Below are positions 30,319 to 39,469 of a stretch of DNA of 50,415 nucleotides, piece by piece. A program made the translations under genes and the position numbers. The stretch's first letter is position 1. The number at the start of each line of letters is the position of its first letter. Source of the DNA: Acidimicrobiia bacterium (GTDB lineage: Bacteria; Actinomycetota; Acidimicrobiia; Acidimicrobiales; Aldehydirespiratoraceae); NCBI GenBank assembly GCA_024421095.1, contig JAHQYM010000009.1, forward strand, positions 1 to 50,415, in the 5' to 3' direction. Under the pieces are notes generated by a model that did no database searches, was not told the DNA's origin, and saw nothing but the letters and a program-made list of their open reading frames with translations.

Positions 30319-33180
30319 ATGGGTTGGTGCCCGGCGATGATTGCTTGCGGGCACTGCAACGCGCGGCACAGCACAGTTCGCGAAGTGCGCGAATGCTCAC
30401 TCCAAACCACAAACAACGATTTTCACCCAAAAGCTTCGCCAGCGAAGCTGACCGAACACCCCGCCAAGCGCCCTCAATCTCCAAACGAACCTCAGCCCGT
30501 GGCGCTGAATCCAGACTGGCAACGTTTAGCGGGGCCTGACGCGCTAGGACGCAATCTGGTGGTCAATCCAGGGCAGGACGCTTTAGAACCTTGGGTTGGC
30601 TGTGACCGCATCGTCATCGAAGGGAAGCCCGGCGAAATTGACCGCCTCCGTGCGTTTCGCAAGAAACGCAAGAGAGCAGTAATCGAACTGCGCGCAGAAC
30701 TCCGCAATGAACCACCCGTGCTTAATGTCTCCTACTGGCACCTGTCACCCAAAACCGACCTAGAAGGGGAAACGCTTGACCACCTAGTTTTCGACCATTC
30801 CGTAGATGCCCGAGAACCCGATAGACCGACGATACGAGCAGTGTCGCTGGCCGTAAGGTCAGGCGCCAAGCTACTGACACAAGGTCTCGGCGATGTCGAA
30901 ACCAAACAGGACAAGGCTTGGTGCGACGGAGGGCCGCTCGAATGGTTCGACGACAACGATCTCGGTGCGGCGGTGATTCCGGTAGTCCATCTCAACATCG
31001 GTTCCACGGCAACTATCCGCAACATCGCACCGAATGCCGACCTCGCCGACGACCAACTCCAAGCCGTGGCACACAGTGGAGGGGGTGCCCGGATCATCGC
31101 CCCAGCGGGATCGGGGAAGACTCGAGTGCTCACCGAACGGGCTCGACACCTGATTCAAGACCGTGGGATTGACCCAGCTACGGTCTGCCTTGTGGCCTAC
31201 AATGTGCGCGCCCGAGCAGAGTTGCAGGAACGCACCCGCGACCTAACCGGCCTACAGATACGCACTCTCAACAGCCTCGCTCTAGCGATTCTGCGTGGAT
31301 CAGGCCCGTTCCGAACTCCCACTGCACGCACTACACCTCAGGTGATCAACGAACCCGAAGTGCGCAAAATCCTTAGTAGTTTCGTGGGCGGGCGCCGGGT
31401 GGCCATGTCCGATCCGTTCGCTGTCTGGATCGAAGCTCTCACCGCTACGCGCATGGGGTTACGTCCGCCGAGTGAGGTTGAACAGGAGTTCGCCGGCGAG
31501 ATCCGTGGCTTCGCGGATGCGCTGCCACAGTTCCGGGCGCACCTCAATGAGGCCCGAGTTGTCGACTTCGACGAGCAAATCCTCGGAGCAATCGAAGTGT
31601 TGTGTACCGACCCAGCCGCACGCCAAGCCGCCAGACGGGCATGTGGTGTGCTGCTCGTGGACGAGTTCCAAGATCTAACCCCCGCCCACGTTCTGCTGAT
31701 CCGCTTGCTGGCCGGTCCAGCTGCAAACGTCTTCGGAGTTGGAGACGACGATCAGACCATCTACGGCTATGCCGGCGCTTCACCCTCCTGGCTGATCGAT
31801 TTCGCTGATCTGTTCGCAGGTTCCGCTGCCCATGACCTCCAAGTCAACTATCGCTGCGGGCCGAAGACGGTTGAGGCCGCTTCCACGCTGCTGACACACA
31901 ACCGCCGTCGGGTCGACAAGACCATCAACTCGCGCCCCGGGCGAGTCGCTCTCGACAACGAGTTAGACGTGCTAGTCAGTAGAGACCCCCTTGAGACAAC
32001 CATAACCAGGGTCACCGAACTGCTCGAAAGCAAAGTCCCGCCAGCCGATATTGCAGTGCTGGCCCGGGTGAATGCAACTCTGCTAGGTCCGATGATCCTC
32101 CTTGAAGAGGACGGGATCTCCACCAACCGTCCAGTCGACTCGAGTTTCATGGAACGCACTGGGGTCGCCGCTGCGCTCGCCTGGCTCACGCTGGCGGTCG
32201 CTCCCGAACGTTCCCTTCCCGCAGAAGCGCTCGAGACCGCAGTACGCAGACCACCAAGAGGGCTAAGCGGGCGCCTCGCAAGCTGGGTCGGAGAACAGCG
32301 AAGCCCAAGACAACTCAGGGCACTCGCAGGTCGGCTCAACCAAGAACGAGACCAGCTAAAGATCATGGAGTTCACTACACAACTTGAAGCGCTTCGCCGC
32401 CTCGCCGCAAGCAACGCCAGCACAGTGAGGCTCCTCACCGCGATCCGCGACGATATCGGGTTAGGTCGAGCGCTTGACAACCGCCTTGATGCCAGCCGAC
32501 GCTCCGTCGACCGCTCAGCACACGGCGATGACCTAGCCGCCCTGCTCTCGGTCGCTACCCGCTGCGCCGATCCCTTCGAGTTCCCCCGCTGGCTAACTGA
32601 ACGGCTCGATTCGGTTGGCAGCGAGCGGATCCGGTCCGCTAACGGCGAGCGAACCCAGCCCGCGAGCAGCGAGCGGCTTCGGGCTGTCAACAACGAGCGG
32701 CTTCGGGCTGTCAACAACGAGCGGCTACGGACTGTCAACAACGAGCGGCTACGGGCGGTCAACAACGAGCGGCTACGGACTGTCAACAACGAGCAGAACG
32801 ACCCCGCCAGTACCGAGCAGACCCAGCCAGCTCGCACTGCACGAGGCCGAGTCACATTGAGCACGGTCCATCGGGTCAAGGGCCGCGAGTGGCCCCATGT
32901 GATCGTTCACGATTTGGGTGAGGGTTTGATGCCACACCGACTTTCAGCCGACACTGAAGAAGAGCGGCGGGTGTTCCACGTGGCGATCACCCGGGCCAGC
33001 AAGACCGTCACGCTAGTCGCAGGTCACCCGCCATCAAAGTTCCTTACCGAATTGCACACAGCGGCACGGCCGCAACCGTCACCCCGAGAAACCGATACAA
33101 GGCACACGCCCGAACCGACCCGCGAGCGAGTGAAGCGCCTTGCCCGAAGCAGCCACCCTAGACGAGGCGCGTCTTCGTGA
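30319..33180 (+). CDS. UvrD/Rep-family SF1 helicase with Cys-rich N-terminus, unassigned N-terminal domain and octapeptide repeat insert
   Basis: Walker A 'APAGSGKT'; 'LLVDEFQDLTP'; 'GVGDDDQTIYGYAGA'; motif V 'LSTVHRVKGREWPHVIVHDLGEGLMPH'; 'EERRVFHVAITRA'. Confidence 0.88.
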   Translation: MGWCPAMIACGHCNARHSTVREVRECSLQTTNNDFHPKASPAKLTEHPAKRPQSPNEPQPVALNPDWQRLAGPDALGRNLVVNPGQDALEPWVGCDRIVIEGKPGEIDRLRAFRKKRKRAVIELRAELRNEPPVLNVSYWHLSPKTDLEGETLDHLVFDHSVDAREPDRPTIRAVSLAVRSGAKLLTQGLGDVETKQDKAWCDGGPLEWFDDNDLGAAVIPVVHLNIGSTATIRNIAPNADLADDQLQAVAHSGGGARIIAPAGSGKTRVLTERARHLIQDRGIDPATVCLVAYNVRARAELQERTRDLTGLQIRTLNSLALAILRGSGPFRTPTARTTPQVINEPEVRKILSSFVGGRRVAMSDPFAVWIEALTATRMGLRPPSEVEQEFAGEIRGFADALPQFRAHLNEARVVDFDEQILGAIEVLCTDPAARQAARRACGVLLVDEFQDLTPAHVLLIRLLAGPAANVFGVGDDDQTIYGYAGASPSWLIDFADLFAGSAAHDLQVNYRCGPKTVEAASTLLTHNRRRVDKTINSRPGRVALDNELDVLVSRDPLETTITRVTELLESKVPPADIAVLARVNATLLGPMILLEEDGISTNRPVDSSFMERTGVAAALAWLTLAVAPERSLPAEALETAVRRPPRGLSGRLASWVGEQRSPRQLRALAGRLNQERDQLKIMEFTTQLEALRRLAASNASTVRLLTAIRDDIGLGRALDNRLDASRRSVDRSAHGDDLAALLSVATRCADPFEFPRWLTERLDSVGSERIRSANGERTQPASSERLRAVNNERLRAVNNERLRTVNNERLRAVNNERLRTVNNEQNDPASTEQTQPARTARGRVTLSTVHRVKGREWPHVIVHDLGEGLMPHRLSADTEEERRVFHVAITRASKTVTLVAGHPPSKFLTELHTAARPQPSPRETDTRHTPEPTRERVKRLARSSHPRRGASS
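32623..32838 (+). repeat. In-frame 24-bp (8-aa) tandem repeat in helicase gene: 5 near-identical ERLR(A/T)VNN units plus 4 degenerate flanking units
   Basis: ERIRSANG/ERTQPASS/ERLRAVNN/ERLRAVNN/ERLRTVNN/ERLRAVNN/ERLRTVNN/EQNDPAST/EQTQPART; first two core DNA units (32671-32694, 32695-32718) identical. Confidence 0.93.
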
Positions 33181-33382
33181 AAGACTCAAGACTTGGCGAT
33201 TGGCAACCGCGAAAGCTGCTGGTAAACCCGCATTTGTGGTTCTAACCGACGCTACCCTTTACGAGGTCGCGGCCTGCCGACCCCAAACCAACCACGATCT
33301 CCTGCAGATCAGAGGAATAGGCAACGGCAAAGTTTCCAGATACGGCGACGACATCCTAAAAGTGGTAAACCAAGCCGAATGA
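33140..33382 (+). CDS. HRDC-like domain ORF overlapping the helicase 3' end in another frame
   Basis: 'AGKPAFVVLTDATLYEVAACRPQTNHDLLQIRGIGNGKVSRYGDDILKVV' resembles the HRDC domain at the C-terminus of actinobacterial UvrD-type helicases; TTG start at 33140. Confidence 0.65.
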   Translation: MPEAATLDEARLRERLKTWRLATAKAAGKPAFVVLTDATLYEVAACRPQTNHDLLQIRGIGNGKVSRYGDDILKVVNQAE

Positions 33383-33461
33383 GACAACCCAGTCTCACCG
33401 CAACTACCGAGGGCATACCAACGGCGCGGTCGCGGCACACGAGCACGCCCGGTCAATCCGG

Positions 33462-34589
33462 TTACTTTGTTCGAATAGTTTTTTTGCGATCAAAAGACCG
33501 CTGATTCATTGGATTCCGTAATCTGCGGCTGAGGCGCCGCCATAAGATCCAGAGCACCAGTGTCGTGAACAGCAATTCAAACCACGCACCGAAACGTAGG
33601 GGGTCGCTAAACCAGTTCCCAATCCGCAAGGGCCAACCCCCAAAGAAGCGCAAGAGCGGCAGGAAAATAAACTCGCCTCGGTTGAAAAGGAACTCGATAA
33701 TTAGATAGCTGCTCACATATCCCGCAGTCACGCTGAGCCGTTTCACACGATCCTTCTCCAAGTCGAGCCAACCAACGATCAACGCGCCGATCACTCCGAG
33801 CAGGCTGATCACTGCGATGCGTTCAGGGGTGGTGTGGCTGATCCAGTTGTTGACTGCTGCTTGCATTTCCAAGAATCGGTCAACTCGCGGGCTTGAGTAG
33901 TTCACCCCGTTGAGCACCTGAATTTCAAAGTAGCCGTAGTCGATTAGGTAAAGACCGGCCACTACGAGGACCAACCCCGAGAACCGACCAACGTAGGGCA
34001 ACACCCGCCGCATGCCTTTTGCTACATCGGTCTTAGCGAGCGCTAAACTCATCGTCAGGAAGGTGATCAGCGCACCCATTCCTAGTGCGTAGGCGATAAA
34101 GTTGCCGAACCCTTGTAGCCAGCCTTCGGTGGTGAAGGAAGTGGTCACGGAAGACAGAAACAATCCGATGGTGCAAGACAACGAGACCACCGCATAGCTC
34201 ACACCAAAAAGAAACACTGATGAGAGGTTGCGGTTGTCTGTGCCTTTGTTGAGTTTTGGTAGCCGTAGTACCAAGTCTTTGCCTAATGCCATATAAACGC
34301 CTAACGGAATCATTAGCACACCGATGGCTATGGTCACGTACCCGGTATATTCCAAAACGCTGCCTTGGTTGATGATCGTTTCGAATGCCAGACCGCAAAG
34401 CCCGAACACTGCGATGAAGCCGCCGGTCATAACCAATCCCACTACCAATCCACGCACGATGGTGGCTAAGCGGTTGGCGGTGCTATTGACACCCAAGAAA
34501 TACGACAGGTAGACGGGGAGCATGGCGAAACCGCAAGGGTTGAATGCCGCTACTAGTCCTAACGCGAATGGGAAGGCATATACGCCCAT
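33462..34589 (-). CDS. CcdA/DsbD-like cytochrome c biogenesis membrane protein
   Basis: 'LGLVAAFNPCGFAMLPVYLSYFLG'; ATG at 34589 after GGAGGT; ORF open to 34712. Confidence 0.85.
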   Translation of the reverse strand: MGVYAFPFALGLVAAFNPCGFAMLPVYLSYFLGVNSTANRLATIVRGLVVGLVMTGGFIAVFGLCGLAFETIINQGSVLEYTGYVTIAIGVLMIPLGVYMALGKDLVLRLPKLNKGTDNRNLSSVFLFGVSYAVVSLSCTIGLFLSSVTTSFTTEGWLQGFGNFIAYALGMGALITFLTMSLALAKTDVAKGMRRVLPYVGRFSGLVLVVAGLYLIDYGYFEIQVLNGVNYSSPRVDRFLEMQAAVNNWISHTTPERIAVISLLGVIGALIVGWLDLEKDRVKRLSVTAGYVSSYLIIEFLFNRGEFIFLPLLRFFGGWPLRIGNWFSDPLRFGAWFELLFTTLVLWILWRRLSRRLRNPMNQRSFDRKKTIRTK

Positions 34590-34651
34590 TTGTTGACCTC
34601 CAATATTTCGGCCTGTAGCACGGTTTGCATCAGATCTTGTTAGAGAGCATC

Positions 34652-35239
34652 TTAGAGAAGATGTTCGGTTATCAGGGCGCGCAATCTTTCTGCGCTGAGC
34701 ACCCCGCTCCACTGTTCCAGCACTGACCCGTCGGTGTCTACGAAAAGCGTGCTCGGCATGGAGAACAGCCCAAACTCCGCGAACAGCGTTCCGTCCTGGT
34801 CCCAGCCAGTTGGGAAGCTGACTCCGGTTTCGGCAAGTAAACCAAGTGCTTGTTCGGCGGTAGAATCTCGGCTGATCCCTAAGAAGTTGACGTGCTGCGC
34901 GAGGTCTCCGTAGACGGCTTCGAAGTCGGGGAGTTCAGCGCGGCACGGCCCGCACCATGCAGCGAAGAAGTTGACGACTAATGGTTGGTTGAGGTGCGCC
35001 GCGAAGGTTTGTTCAGCGGTGTTGTCTAATGTAGCGAAGGTGAGGTGGTTGATTGATCCTTCAACGGGTTCTGTTTGGGCTGGTGTTTGGGTGTCTGTTT
35101 GTGGGGTGAGTGCGCCGTTGCCCACGTTGATGCTGTTGGCTTGGCCGAATTCGCTTGAACCGCCGTTGCCATTCCCGCAGGCCACGAAAAATAGTATCGC
35201 GGCCAACGTAACGAAAGTGATGTGTTTGAGATGCATCAC
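34652..35239 (-). CDS. TlpA/ResA-like thioredoxin-fold lipoprotein
   Basis: 'FFAAWCGPCRAELPDFEAVY'; lipobox-like 'FFVAC'; directly upstream of the CcdA-like gene. Confidence 0.88.
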   Translation of the reverse strand: MMHLKHITFVTLAAILFFVACGNGNGGSSEFGQANSINVGNGALTPQTDTQTPAQTEPVEGSINHLTFATLDNTAEQTFAAHLNQPLVVNFFAAWCGPCRAELPDFEAVYGDLAQHVNFLGISRDSTAEQALGLLAETGVSFPTGWDQDGTLFAEFGLFSMPSTLFVDTDGSVLEQWSGVLSAERLRALITEHLL

Positions 35240-35305
35240 GATTTCACAACTTCAAACTCCAAAACTGGGGTGCTTCGTGTAGCTTATGCGGATCGGGGGA
35301 TTGTC

Positions 35306-35334
35306 GTTCACTAAGTGTTCACTTTTGTTTTACC
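35306..35334 (+). promoter_or_regulatory. Candidate Pho box (PhoP/RegX3-type direct repeats, 11-bp period)
   Basis: GTTCACT at 35306 and 35317, degenerate third unit TTTTACC at 35328; about 95 bp upstream of the pstS start. Confidence 0.65.
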
Positions 35335-35428
35335 TTTTTTGGGGTGCGGGGCTTGGTGTCGCCTCTAGCGTTTCGCGGAGTCGCCGGGTTGGCACCGTGT
35401 TAACCCGCCGTTTATGAAAGGAACCTTG

Positions 35429-36499
35429 ATGTTGTGTTTGAAGTTGCGTTTGCGCCCGGTGCTGCAGTTTCTGGCTGTGGCTGTTGGATTCGCGTTGTTG
35501 CTAGGGGCTTGCGGTTCTAGCGATTCTGAGCCTACCGGTCCCGCCGACCCTGAGCCTAGCGTTGCTGCCGCTCCTACGCCTGACGAATCGTCCGATACTG
35601 CTACTTTGTCGGGGGAGATTTTTGTGTCTGGGTCGTCAACTGTTGAGCCGATTTCGGTGCGTGTGCAGGAGTTGTTCAATGATGTCAACCCGAACGTTGA
35701 CATTGCTGTTGACGGCCCCGGCACGGGCGATGGTTTCGCATTGTTTTGTACGGGCGAGACAGACATATCCAATGCATCGCGAGCGATCAAGTCGAGCGAA
35801 GCCGAGGAATGTGCAGCTCAGGGTGTGAACTATGTGGAACTGCAGGTAGGTATTGATGGCCTCGGTGTGATGACCAATGCGAATAACGCTGCGGTTGAGT
35901 GCGTTTCGTTTGCTGATTTGTATGCTTTGACGGGCCCTGAAGCCACCGGTTACCAGTCTTGGGCTGATGCGAATGCGGTGTCTGCTGAGCTTGGTGGTGC
36001 TGGCAACTTGCCTGATGCGCCACTTGATATTTTTGGTCCTGGCGAGGAATCTGGCACTTTTGATACCTATGTTGAGTTGGTGATCGAAAAGACTGCTGAG
36101 GCGAGAGGGCAGGCACATACCACAAGGCCCGACTACAATCCTTCTGGTGATGACAACGTGATTTTGGGAGGGATTACGGGTGCCGACACTTCGCTGGGTT
36201 GGGTTGGTTACGCTTTTGCTAGCAATGCTGCGGGCGTGAAGTTGCTTGATGTGGACGATGGTGAGAGCGGTTGCGTGGCGGCTACTCCTGCGTCTATTGC
36301 TTCGGGCGAATACCCGCTGAGCCGTCCGTTGTTCATTTATGTCAACTCTGCGAAAGCTGCGAGCAACCCGGGCCTTGAGGCGTTTGTGGACTTTTATATG
36401 GCTGACGGGCTCGACCGAGCGGTTGCCGAGGTTGGTTATGTGGAGCTGACCGAGGCTGCGAAGTCTGATGTGCGGGCGGTTTGGACGGGGCGCAGTTAA
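35429..36499 (+). CDS. pstS: Phosphate ABC transporter substrate-binding protein PstS
   Basis: Lipobox 'LLLGACGSS'; 'VSGSSTVEPISVRVQELF'; ORF from 35414, ATG at 35429 with AAAGGA upstream. Confidence 0.93.
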   Translation: MLCLKLRLRPVLQFLAVAVGFALLLGACGSSDSEPTGPADPEPSVAAAPTPDESSDTATLSGEIFVSGSSTVEPISVRVQELFNDVNPNVDIAVDGPGTGDGFALFCTGETDISNASRAIKSSEAEECAAQGVNYVELQVGIDGLGVMTNANNAAVECVSFADLYALTGPEATGYQSWADANAVSAELGGAGNLPDAPLDIFGPGEESGTFDTYVELVIEKTAEARGQAHTTRPDYNPSGDDNVILGGITGADTSLGWVGYAFASNAAGVKLLDVDDGESGCVAATPASIASGEYPLSRPLFIYVNSAKAASNPGLEAFVDFYMADGLDRAVAEVGYVELTEAAKSDVRAVWTGRS

Positions 36500-36525
36500 C
36501 GTGTATTGGATGGGGCGTAGTTAAG

Positions 36526-37500
36526 GTGCAGACGAACGAACCGGTTAGCGTCGGCGCAAGTGGAAGCGCACGCCAAAACGTGCCGTTGACCACCGCCGCG
36601 CTTGCCGGTTCGCCCCACCGTCTCCGCAAGGAAAACCTGATTAGCAAGTTGATGTATGGCGCGGCTTTGGTGTCGGTGGTGGTTTCGGGTTTGATTATGT
36701 ATGCGCTTTTTTCTGAGGCCTGGGTGTTTATGCGTGATGTGGATTGGGCGCAAACTTGGGGTCAGATTGGTTGGTTTCCGAGGCGCGGCATTTACGATAT
36801 GCCGACTTTGTTGATCGCTAGTTTTTGGACGACTTTGATTGCGATGGTGGTGGCTGCACCGCTTGGCTTGGGTGCAGCGATTTATCTTTCGGAGTATGCG
36901 CGTTCATCTCATCGGGCTTTGTTTAAACCGATTTTGGAGGTGTTGGCTGGTATTCCGAGTGTGGTTTTTGGTTTTTTTGCGTTGTTGTGGCTGGCCCCGA
37001 ATGTGGTGGCCAATATTGGCGGTGCGGGTGGTCGGGGTTCCATGGTGGCTGCTGGTCTTGGTGTAGGTATTTTGACTATTCCTTTGGTGGCTTCGATTTC
37101 TGAGGATGCTATGGCTGCGGTTCCCAAGTCTTTGCGTGAGGCTTCGGCGGGTTTGGGTGCGCGCAAGGCTGTTACCACGCTTCGAGTTGTGTTGCCTGCG
37201 GCGGTTTCTGGGCTTGTGGCTTCGATGATTGTGGCTGTGTCGCGTGCGCTTGGTGAAACCATGGTGGTGTTTATGGCGGGTGGTGCGGCTGATGCGGCGG
37301 TGCGCACTATCACGCCTTATGACGGCAGTTTGACGATGCCTGCGGCGATGGCTTCTTTGGCTTCGGGTACAGATCAGGTGGTGGGTGAGGGGTTGACGTT
37401 TCAGAGCTTATTTTTTGTGGGTTTGGTGCTTTTCTTGCTGACACTGGGATTGAACTTGATTGGTGATCGTTTTGTTGCTCGTATTCGTGAGCAGTATTGA
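36526..37500 (+). CDS. pstC: Phosphate ABC transporter permease PstC
   Basis: Permease motif 'SLREASAGLGARKAVTTLRVVLPAAVSGL'; ORF open from 36481, in-frame GTG at 36526. Confidence 0.92.
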   Translation: MQTNEPVSVGASGSARQNVPLTTAALAGSPHRLRKENLISKLMYGAALVSVVVSGLIMYALFSEAWVFMRDVDWAQTWGQIGWFPRRGIYDMPTLLIASFWTTLIAMVVAAPLGLGAAIYLSEYARSSHRALFKPILEVLAGIPSVVFGFFALLWLAPNVVANIGGAGGRGSMVAAGLGVGILTIPLVASISEDAMAAVPKSLREASAGLGARKAVTTLRVVLPAAVSGLVASMIVAVSRALGETMVVFMAGGAADAAVRTITPYDGSLTMPAAMASLASGTDQVVGEGLTFQSLFFVGLVLFLLTLGLNLIGDRFVARIREQY

Positions 37501-37510
37501 GCGTGCGGTG

Positions 37511-38512
37511 ATGGCGTTCACGACGGTTGGTGCAGTTGCTCGAGGTGGCGCAAGGCGAGGCTTGGTCGGAACCAGTGGTTTCGCAAAACTGAGAACGGAT
37601 ATTGCAGGTGGCCTTTTCAAGTTTCTGATTTTGTCTGCGTTGTTGGCTTCGCTGCTGATTTTGGGGGTGCTGTTAATTGACACAATCGTTTCTGGTTGGT
37701 CGCAGTTGTCTACACGTTTTTGGGATTTTTTGAATGGTTCCTTGCGGTCTCGTTCGATTGACGACAGGCTTGGTGTACAACAGGGTCTGTACGGTTCCTT
37801 TTGGATCGGCGCGATTGTGGCTTGCACAGCTTTTCCAATAGGTGTGGGTGCGGCTATTTATTTGGAGGAGTATGCGCTCAGGTCGCGCCTTACCGCGACC
37901 CTTGAGTTGGTAATTCGAAATCTTGCTGGTGTGCCTTCAGTAGTTTATGGTTTACTGGGCCTGTTTTTGTTTGTTGAACGCAATACGATCTTTGGTTTTA
38001 TCGGCCTAGGGTGGCTTGTAGACGCAACTGGTGGTCGTTCGGTGCTTTCGGCTGGTTTGACTTTGTCGGTGTTGGTGTTGCCGATTGTGATTATCACCGC
38101 ACAGGAAGCGGTTCGAGCGGTGCCGGTGCAGTTGAAGGAGGGTGCTTATGGGCTTGGCGCCACTAAGTCTGAGATGGTTAGGACTCAAGTGTTGCCTTAT
38201 GCCGCTCCGGGTATTTTGACCGGTACTTTGTTGGCAATGTCTCGTGCTATTGGTGAGGCTGCCCCGCTTATTTTGGTGGGCGCGATTTCTGGTGGTCTGA
38301 CTAACAATCCGGAGTTATGGGACGCGTCGGCTTTACGTGAGAAGTTTACTGCCCTGCCGATTATCATTGTTGAGTGGGTTAGTGAGCGTGGCCGTGATCC
38401 AGGTTTTGCTGATGCGGCCGCGGCGGCGATAGTGGTGTTGTTGGCGTTGGTATTGCTGTTGAACATGACCGCAATTTTGCTTCGAAACTACTTTGAGAGA
38501 AAGCGAGACTAG
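37511..38512 (+). CDS. pstA: Phosphate ABC transporter permease PstA
   Basis: '[31 protein letters not shown]'; in-frame ATG at 37511, ORF open from 37460. Confidence 0.92.
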   Translation: MAFTTVGAVARGGARRGLVGTSGFAKLRTDIAGGLFKFLILSALLASLLILGVLLIDTIVSGWSQLSTRFWDFLNGSLRSRSIDDRLGVQQGLYGSFWIGAIVACTAFPIGVGAAIYLEEYALRSRLTATLELVIRNLAGVPSVVYGLLGLFLFVERNTIFGFIGLGWLVDATGGRSVLSAGLTLSVLVLPIVIITAQEAVRAVPVQLKEGAYGLGATKSEMVRTQVLPYAAPGILTGTLLAMSRAIGEAAPLILVGAISGGLTNNPELWDASALREKFTALPIIIVEWVSERGRDPGFADAAAAAIVVLLALVLLLNMTAILLRNYFERKRD

Positions 38513-39444
38513 TGACCGAAATGTCTTCTACCGCGACCATACTTGATGCTGCTAAGCCGATTCCTGAGAGGTTGGTGATGCCTGCAACTGATCACTTGGT
38601 TGATAGTCTGGATCCCGAACCGCACCCTCCCGACGATGCTGAGGATTTGCCGACTGCTGCGGTGGTTTTTGATGTTGACGCAGTAAGTGTTTATTACGGT
38701 GAATTTCGTGCTGTGCAAGATGCCAGCCTGAAAGTCCATGAGCATGAGATAACCGCTTTTATCGGGCCGTCAGGCTGTGGGAAAACGACTTTGTTGCGTT
38801 GTTTCAATCGTATGAATGATTTGATCAGTTCGGCTCGGGTCACTGGGTCGCTTTGTTATTACGGTGTTGATTTGTATAACCCGCAGGTTGATGCGGTTGA
38901 GGTGCGGCGCCGCATTGGCATGGTTTTCCAGAAGCCCAACCCGTTTCCGAAGTCAATCAAAGACAATGTTGCTTATGGGCCTAAGGTGGCTGGGCTAGCC
39001 AAGAAGGGGCCAGCGATGGATGACATTGTGGAGAACTCTCTGCGTAAGGCGGCTCTTTGGGATGAGGTCAAAGACCGTCTCAATGACAATGCGTTGGGTT
39101 TGTCGGGTGGGCAACAGCAGCGATTGTGCATTGCTCGCGCTATTGCTACCGACCCGGATGTTTTGTTGATGGATGAGCCCTGCTCCGCGTTAGACCCGAT
39201 TGCAACCACCCGCATTGAGGAGTTGATGCATGACTTGAAAACCGACTACTCAATCGTAATCGTGACTCACAACATGCAACAGGCGGCTCGGGTTAGCGAC
39301 CGTACCGCGTTTTTCTCAGTTGAGGTAAACGCCGATTCCGACTCAAGAACAGGAATCTTGGTTGAATACGATTTTACCCAACATATATTTTCTAATCCCT
39401 CCGATGAACGAACCGAAAACTACGTGACCGGCCGTTTCGGATAA
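38512..39444 (+). CDS. pstB: Phosphate ABC transporter ATP-binding protein PstB
   Basis: '[20 protein letters not shown]', '[33 protein letters not shown]', C-terminal 'YVTGRFG'. Confidence 0.96.
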   Translation: MTEMSSTATILDAAKPIPERLVMPATDHLVDSLDPEPHPPDDAEDLPTAAVVFDVDAVSVYYGEFRAVQDASLKVHEHEITAFIGPSGCGKTTLLRCFNRMNDLISSARVTGSLCYYGVDLYNPQVDAVEVRRRIGMVFQKPNPFPKSIKDNVAYGPKVAGLAKKGPAMDDIVENSLRKAALWDEVKDRLNDNALGLSGGQQQRLCIARAIATDPDVLLMDEPCSALDPIATTRIEELMHDLKTDYSIVIVTHNMQQAARVSDRTAFFSVEVNADSDSRTGILVEYDFTQHIFSNPSDERTENYVTGRFG

Positions 39445-39469
39445 TCAACAAGATTGAAATGAGCCTAAG

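Noticed and set aside
32671-32790. CRISPR-like short repeat array
   Set aside because: Units are contiguous 24-mers without spacers and encode in-frame octapeptides.
31848-32879. 343-aa minus-strand ORF (RSLLTARSR repeats)
   Set aside because: Antisense of the helicase octad array; composition artefact.
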